This document shows positions 58,928 through 64,000 of a stretch of 64,000 bases of DNA, piece by piece; positions within the stretch are counted from its first letter, which is position 1; each line of letters starts with the position of its first letter. Position numbers and translations under genes: made by a program. The notes under the pieces are model-generated. The model was not told the DNA's origin, ran no database searches, and was given only the letters and a program-made list of their open reading frames with translations. This DNA is from JANWYT01 sp034437555 (GTDB lineage Bacteria > Chloroflexota > Anaerolineae > Aggregatilineales > Phototrophicaceae): contig DAOTTQ010000002.1 of assembly GCA_034437555.1 (NCBI GenBank), positions 19,635-83,634 on the forward strand, read 5' to 3'.

Positions 58928-59539
58928 ATGAACGACCCACACGACCCAACCGAATATACCAGTGAAGAAACACTGTGCTGGATACGTGAGGCGTTAAACG
59001 GCGACCAAGTGGCGTTCTCTAGGCTTTATGAACGTTATATGGGGGGCTTATATCGCCTGTGCTATAGCTTGCTATTGCACCAACAAGATGCCGAAGATGT
59101 GGCACAAGAAGCGTTTGTGTATGCGTTTAAGAATTTGCCACGCTACGATAGCACAAAGTCGGCGTTTAAGACGTGGCTTTATACCATTGCCGTGAGCCGT
59201 TGCCGTAATACGTACCGTAAAAAGCACTTGCCGTCGATTGATATTACACGGTTGCTCCAAATTCGCCTTTTTGCGCCTAGCCAAGACATGCCCGAAGCAC
59301 AAATGGCGCACCAAAGCGCCCGTGAAGCCATTACCGTCGCACTAGCCCAATTGTCGCCAAACTTGCGTGAAGCCGTTGTGCTACGTTATGGGCATGCGTT
59401 GGCGTATCGTGAAATTGCCGATATTATGGGATGCCCTCAAAAGACCGCCGAAAGCAGGGTAAGGCTGGCACACAAACAGCTTTATCATTTGTTGCAGGGC
59501 GTGGGGCAGGGGCTACTAGAAGAACTCATTAGGATATAG
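58928..59539 (+). CDS. ECF-type RNA polymerase sigma factor
   Basis: A 203-residue sigma-70-family factor. Region 2 is at about 25-100 (AFSRLYERYMGGLYRLCYSL, DAEDVAQEAFVYAFKNLPRY) and region 4 at about 140-195 (LSPNLREAVVLRYGHALAYR, EIADIMGCPQKTAESRVRLA). It is followed 39 bases later by a zinc-finger anti-sigma gene. The pair lies within the glycoconjugate gene run, which suggests envelope-stress control of these genes. GAAAGG precedes the ATG. An AT-rich box (TATAAT near 58885) lies upstream, but no good -35 is seen. Confidence 0.92.
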   Translation: MNDPHDPTEYTSEETLCWIREALNGDQVAFSRLYERYMGGLYRLCYSLLLHQQDAEDVAQEAFVYAFKNLPRYDSTKSAFKTWLYTIAVSRCRNTYRKKHLPSIDITRLLQIRLFAPSQDMPEAQMAHQSAREAITVALAQLSPNLREAVVLRYGHALAYREIADIMGCPQKTAESRVRLAHKQLYHLLQGVGQGLLEELIRI

Positions 59540-59578
59540 CGTTGTATTGTTTTCTGCATAAAAAAGGGTTTTAGCCAG

Positions 59579-60094
59579 ATGTTGAAATGCCGTTACACAC
59601 AAGCCCGCATTAACGTCTATTTACGGCGTGAACTGCCCGAAGCGCAACGCCGTTACATTGCTCGTCACTTGAACGACTGTGAAGCGTGCCGAGCGCACGT
59701 GAGCCGACAGCGGGATCTATCGCATGAGCTAGAGCGTGTGTTGCCCACGTTTGGCGCACCACCCAAGCCACGCCTAGAAACCATGTGGCAAAATATTCAA
59801 TCACAAATTGCCCACCCCAAGCCCAAGCCCCTTCTTTCGGGGTGGCATCAGGCGGTGGCAGGTGGGCTGGTGGTTTTGGGGCTGGGGTTTGTCTTTTTAA
59901 GTGTCAACCCATTAGATGCCAACCCTCCCACGCCACCAATCCCTGCCATTAATGTGGTGGCATCTACGCCTACGGCACAGGCGCAAACCCGCGCTGTTGT
60001 CTATGTGGCGTTGGCATCAGGAACGCAACCTGTTCAAAATAACACGGTTTCTCTATTACAAAACACCCCCGACCCAACCTTGTCGGGAAAATAG
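59579..60094 (+). CDS. zinc-finger anti-sigma factor
   Basis: The 171-residue protein begins with a zf-HC2 anti-sigma domain (1-65) with the HX3CX2C metal site in ARHLNDCEACRAHV, then has a single membrane helix (about 85-108, AVAGGLVVLGLGFVFLSV) and a short Thr/Pro/Ala-rich outer part. ZAS-type anti-sigma factors hold the cognate ECF factor inactive at the membrane until a signal releases it. It directly follows the ECF sigma gene and precedes the Agl23-like gene. The external part is small and has no recognisable sensor domain. Confidence 0.88.
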   Translation: MLKCRYTQARINVYLRRELPEAQRRYIARHLNDCEACRAHVSRQRDLSHELERVLPTFGAPPKPRLETMWQNIQSQIAHPKPKPLLSGWHQAVAGGLVVLGLGFVFLSVNPLDANPPTPPIPAINVVASTPTAQAQTRAVVYVALASGTQPVQNNTVSLLQNTPDPTLSGK

Positions 60095-60128
60095 GGGTTA
60101 TCAATAACACAAGAGGATTTAACGTATT

Positions 60129-63100
60129 ATGGCTTTTCAAAACGTACATTCAGAAGAAAACCAAGTGAATACCTTCCTTAACGGGCGCGTCAGAGTTAAT
60201 TGGCTCGTGATTGCCTATGTGGTCATTTTTGCGCTGGCTGTCTTTACGCGCTTCTATGATTTAGGCTCACGGGTGATGAGCCACGATGAAAGCCTGCACA
60301 CGCGCTTCTCTTATAACCTGTACAACGAAGGCGACTTTAGGCACACCCCCCTAATGCATGGGCCCATTTTGTTCCATGCAACCGCGTTCTTCTACTCGAT
60401 ATTTGGTGACAGTGACTTTTCGGCACGCATTTATACTGCATTGGTGGGCGTGCTGATGGTGATGTCACCGTTGCTCTTTAGGCGATGGTTGGGCAAGTGG
60501 GGAACGCTGATAGCAACGGTTCTTATGCTCATCTCGCCCCTTGTCATGTACTATAACCGCTACATCCGAGAGGACACGCCCGCCATCATGGCGGGCATCC
60601 TAATGATGTGGGCTATTTTAATGTACTTAAGTGGGCCCGAAAACCAGCGTCGCAGGGCGCATTGGTTGTATATTTTGGGCGCAGCCATGATTTGGAACTT
60701 GGGGACAAAAGAAACCGCCTTCATGTACATTGCCATCATCGGCATGTTTTTGGCTATCTATTGGTTTGTGCGGATGGCGCAGTTTAGCTTTGGCGTGGCA
60801 GGCAAGCCCATTTACGAAGTCATCACGATGGGTATTATGCTGGGCGGTGTCCTCACGTTGGGTATGTACATCATCCTAGATATTATCAATTTTGACTTGC
60901 TCCCGAACTCAAACTCGGTTACGTTTGGCATGTTGCCTGTCGGCTCACAACAAACGCTATGGCTATGGACATTGCTTGCCATTGGCGCGGTGTTCTCGGT
61001 GGCATTAGGGACGCTATTTTGGTCACAACGGGGGCGCGTGAATCGCCATAGCTTAGGGATTTTGTTCCTAACGTTTGGCATCATGATGGCAACGGCGTTT
61101 GTGATGGTTGTAGTGGAAGAAGTCTCTCATACTGCACCCTCTAGCGCAGAATTGCCTGTGTCACCCAGTGAACCTGGCACTGAAGGCGAAACCACATTGA
61201 TTGCCTCGTCATTGCGCTGGACACCCATGATTTTAACGTGGGTATTAAGCATTGCGGGCTGTGTGCTGTTTGGGCGCAGAAGCATCATCATTCCATTCTC
61301 AGGGTTGCTAGGGCGCAGAAGCCAAAAAAAGAGCAAGTCCGATGACGAAGATGCAACAGACGAAGAAGCATCTGCATATGAAGAACCCCAACCCGCGCAA
61401 GACCCCAATCGTGTGTGGCGGTATTTGCGCCACTTCCCTGAATTTGATGTAATGGTGATTATTGGGACGCTCATTTTGCCGTGGGCAACGGCACTCATCC
61501 CTTATGTGATGCGTGGCACGCCCACCGACTTTACCAATATCGCTAATGGCTTGCCCGTGTTCCTTTACAATTTCATCGACTATGTGCCAGAGATGAACAC
61601 CGCCGAGCAAATCGGGCAGTTCTGGCTTCATATGTTGGCGTGGCTTCCGCTAATGGCAACGTCCATTATCATTGGCTTGTCGTGGAATTGGAAACGCTGG
61701 CTAGTGACGGTAGGCATTTTCTATGTCATCTTCGTGTTCTTCTTTACAAGTATGTTCACCAATATGCAGGGACTTGGCACAGGCATGATTTACAGCCTTG
61801 GCTATTGGCTAGAACAGCAAGGTGTACGGCGCGGTAGCCAACCCCAATATTACTACCTGCTCATTGTGATGCCGATATACGAATTTTTGCCTGTGATTGG
61901 TGCAGTTTTAAGCATGATTACGGGCTTGCTGTTCTTTTGGCGCAAGCGTGACCGTGAAGCCACCATTGCCCAAGAACTGCGTGTTGGGGTTGCCCAACAA
62001 GAAATGATGGCACAACAAAAGGTTATGGAAAACGAAGGCGGGTTCCCTTTAGAAGAAGCCGAAGACGTAACCGATGCTTCTATGGTGATGATTAGTGGCG
62101 CAGAAGCCACTGACGAACCACGCAAAAAGCTAAAGCGTGAAGATCTACCGGCAATGGAAGCAGAACTTGAACGGCTTAACTTGCTGAATGAAGTACCTTT
62201 CTTGATTTTTTGGGCGTGGTTGGGCGTGTTTAACCTCATCATCTTTAGCCTTGCAGGTGAAAAGATGCCTTGGCTGGCAACGCACCTCACGTTCCCCCTC
62301 ATCTTCTTAACGGGCTGGTTCTTGGGGCATATTGTAAACCGTATTGACCTCCCCACATTTAGAACACAGGGCTGGATTGGCTTGGCGATTGCGCCCATTT
62401 TTATTGTGACACTGGTACAGGTGTTTGGCACGCCGATTGCGGGCAACGCACCGTTTGCAGGCTTGTCTACCGCCCAACTGCGTGACACACACAACTTCTT
62501 AGGGAGTTTGGGCGCACTCATCGGTGCAACAGTGGCGTTGGTATGGGTGGTGCGCCGTGTGGGTGGGGTGCATGTGCGCCAGCTCTTGACGGTGGCGGTC
62601 TTCATCATTTTGGGAGGCATCACCTTTAGAGCCGCGTGGATGGCTTCGTTTGTGAATTATGATTATGCCAATGAATTTTTGGTATATGCCCACAGTGCGC
62701 CTGCCGTTAAGGATGTGCTAGACCAAATTGAGGAACTGAGCTATCGCACCACAGACGGGCTAGACCTGCGCTTTGCATATGATAACGAAGTGTCTTGGCC
62801 CTATAGCTGGTACTTTAGAGACTTTAGAAATGCCGTGTTTGTGGGGTCTAACCCCACCGTGCAAAACCTAGACAATGCGCTGATTGTGGTAGTGGGTCCC
62901 TCCAACAAGGCAAAAGTGGAGCCAATTTTGGAAGACCGCTATCAAATGTTCCAGCACATTCGCATGTGGTGGCCCATGCAAGATTACTTTAACGTGACCG
63001 TAGACCGTCTGAACAACTTGCTTGACTTCTCGGCAAGTAATGTGCAAGCAGCCAGTATGCGTAAGGGTATCTTTGACATTTGGTGGAACAGAGATTACAC

Positions 63101-64000
63101 CGAATACGGCACTGCCGTTACCAAGGACTACAGCCTTACAAAGTGGCCCGTTCAGGAATCTATGTATGTGTTTGTGCGTAAAGACTTTGCTGCCCAAATT
63201 TGGGAATATGGGGCGGGTGATGGCAGCGTAGCAAACCCGCTAGAGAACCTTGCGCCTAACCAGTGCGTGTCTAACTGGCAAAATCTAACCCCTGTCCAGA
63301 TTATCACTGCCGATACACCCATGAATCGCCCCTTAGGGATGACGTTTGATGCAGACGGTAATCTATATGTGGCAGAAGAATTTACCTATCGTGTGTCTGT
63401 ATTCGACCCACAAGGCAATTACCTAAGAAGCATTGGCGTGCAAGGCACAGGCAACGATGGGGTTCAGTTTAATCGCCCCAATGCCGTAGAAATTGCGCCC
63501 GATGGCACACTATATGTAGTGGATACGTGGAACTTCCGCGTGCAACAATTATCAGAAAGTGGTGAAAGCGTGCTGTCACGCTGGGGAACCAGTGGCACAT
63601 ATGGTTTTAACGCACCCTCGCAACCTGACGATGGTTTCTGGGGTCCTCGTGACATTGCCATTAGCCCAGATGGACGCATTTACATTGCAGACACGGGCAA
63701 TAAGCGCGTGCGTGTATATCGCCCTGATGAAAACGGCGTTCCCACATGGCTATATGATATTGGTACGGGGGGTAGTGGCGCAGGGCAATTGGATGAACCC
63801 AATGGCTTAGCTATTCATCCAGAAGACGGACGCTTGTTTGTGGCGGATACGTGGAATCGGCGTGTGTCTGTGTTTACCACAGAAGGCGTATTCCTAACGA
63901 GCTTTAACGTGCGTGCGTGGTATCAGCCCACCAGTGGCAACTTGCCTTATCTGGCATTAGATGCTGCCCGCGACTTGCTGTATATCACAGACCCCGACGG
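60129..64000 (+). CDS. Agl23/TIGR03663-like membrane protein with NHL repeats (partial)
   Basis: The ATG at 60129 opens a frame with no stop through the window's end, giving 1290 residues so far. Residues 1-880 or so are GT39-like with about a dozen helices. The first loop carries SHDESLHTRFSYNLYNEGDF with the Asp-Glu pair intact, followed by HTPLMHGPILFH, a combination typical of the TIGR03663 ('flippase-associated Agl23') family. Two cytoplasmic charged loops interrupt the membrane part. From about 1060 at least four NHL-type repeats follow (DADGNLYVAEE, APDGTLYVVDT, SPDGRIYIADTGNKRV, LFVADTWNRRV), forming an external beta-propeller. AGAGGA lies about 12 bases before the ATG. The 3' end lies outside the window. 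Confidence 0.88.
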   Translation, partial: MAFQNVHSEENQVNTFLNGRVRVNWLVIAYVVIFALAVFTRFYDLGSRVMSHDESLHTRFSYNLYNEGDFRHTPLMHGPILFHATAFFYSIFGDSDFSARIYTALVGVLMVMSPLLFRRWLGKWGTLIATVLMLISPLVMYYNRYIREDTPAIMAGILMMWAILMYLSGPENQRRRAHWLYILGAAMIWNLGTKETAFMYIAIIGMFLAIYWFVRMAQFSFGVAGKPIYEVITMGIMLGGVLTLGMYIILDIINFDLLPNSNSVTFGMLPVGSQQTLWLWTLLAIGAVFSVALGTLFWSQRGRVNRHSLGILFLTFGIMMATAFVMVVVEEVSHTAPSSAELPVSPSEPGTEGETTLIASSLRWTPMILTWVLSIAGCVLFGRRSIIIPFSGLLGRRSQKKSKSDDEDATDEEASAYEEPQPAQDPNRVWRYLRHFPEFDVMVIIGTLILPWATALIPYVMRGTPTDFTNIANGLPVFLYNFIDYVPEMNTAEQIGQFWLHMLAWLPLMATSIIIGLSWNWKRWLVTVGIFYVIFVFFFTSMFTNMQGLGTGMIYSLGYWLEQQGVRRGSQPQYYYLLIVMPIYEFLPVIGAVLSMITGLLFFWRKRDREATIAQELRVGVAQQEMMAQQKVMENEGGFPLEEAEDVTDASMVMISGAEATDEPRKKLKREDLPAMEAELERLNLLNEVPFLIFWAWLGVFNLIIFSLAGEKMPWLATHLTFPLIFLTGWFLGHIVNRIDLPTFRTQGWIGLAIAPIFIVTLVQVFGTPIAGNAPFAGLSTAQLRDTHNFLGSLGALIGATVALVWVVRRVGGVHVRQLLTVAVFIILGGITFRAAWMASFVNYDYANEFLVYAHSAPAVKDVLDQIEELSYRTTDGLDLRFAYDNEVSWPYSWYFRDFRNAVFVGSNPTVQNLDNALIVVVGPSNKAKVEPILEDRYQMFQHIRMWWPMQDYFNVTVDRLNNLLDFSASNVQAASMRKGIFDIWWNRDYTEYGTAVTKDYSLTKWPVQESMYVFVRKDFAAQIWEYGAGDGSVANPLENLAPNQCVSNWQNLTPVQIITADTPMNRPLGMTFDADGNLYVAEEFTYRVSVFDPQGNYLRSIGVQGTGNDGVQFNRPNAVEIAPDGTLYVVDTWNFRVQQLSESGESVLSRWGTSGTYGFNAPSQPDDGFWGPRDIAISPDGRIYIADTGNKRVRVYRPDENGVPTWLYDIGTGGSGAGQLDEPNGLAIHPEDGRLFVADTWNRRVSVFTTEGVFLTSFNVRAWYQPTSGNLPYLALDAARDLLYITDPD

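Noticed and set aside
61853..62623. 256-codon minus-strand frame within the Agl23-like gene
   Set aside because: It is a shadow of the real plus-strand gene, whose membrane helices and motifs are continuous across this stretch.

Overview
The window reads as chromosomal DNA of a Chloroflexota bacterium (Anaerolineae-like; class and genus cannot be fixed from sequence alone). The main evidence is the run of very large multi-membrane proteins at the right end: two proteins with the YYYxG-type signature of the Chlor_Arch_YYY/DUF2298 family and, nearby, a protein resembling the Agl23/TIGR03663 family. Both families are known mainly from Chloroflexota and Archaea and tend to be neighbours. A PadR-HAAS pair and an abundance of two-component and class III cyclase genes fit the same group. 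There is no prophage, CRISPR array, plasmid origin or intact transposase gene. Coding density is high and most gene junctions are short or overlapping.

Region 1-12.4 kb: a glyoxalase-like protein; a NarX/NarL-type kinase and regulator; small membrane stress-type proteins (GlsB/YeaQ, YtxH); a minus-strand four-gene sensory operon made of a UrtA-like binding protein, a dCache histidine kinase and two stand-alone receivers, with no transporter genes; a membrane-anchored protein with two PH-like halves; an autoregulation-type PadR-HAAS pair behind palindromic operators; and a zinc-free medium-chain reductase.

Region 12.4-25.2 kb: tRNA-Glu with a consensus promoter, signal peptidase I, and a plus-strand signalling operon (histidine kinase, receiver, receiver-cyclase, receiver-GAF-cyclase). 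A minus-strand block follows: argF, a long TPR protein, cdaA and cdaR (c-di-AMP synthesis and its regulator), then der.

Region 25.2-42.2 kb: polA; an unusual degenerate-receiver protein with a roadblock-like domain and a C-terminal domain resembling an inactive IS200/Y1 transposase; a divergent receiver-kinase; a LysM lipoprotein; a NUDIX hydrolase; rplS with a leader hairpin; a class I glutamine-amidotransferase hydrolase; a membrane GAF kinase paired with an AlbA_2/RecG-like regulator; a radical SAM/SPASM protein with a methyltransferase; and small membrane proteins.

Region 42.3-64 kb: one long, almost gapless plus-strand run for envelope glycoconjugates: flippase-like protein, GT4 glycosyltransferase, methyltransferase, GT39-type protein, a 1889-residue GT39-like/YYY fusion, a second YYY protein, another GT39-like protein, an ECF sigma factor with its zinc-finger anti-sigma factor, and an Agl23-like protein with NHL repeats that runs off the window. 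The likely job is lipid-linked sugar transfer at the outer face of the membrane; the product is unknown.

Two copies (193-340 and 32474-32620) of a non-coding element of about 148 bp, with 14-bp terminal inverted repeats and 8-bp flanking direct repeats, look like a MITE. This repeat, the Y1-like domain fusion and the GT39/YYY fusion are the items most worth following up.
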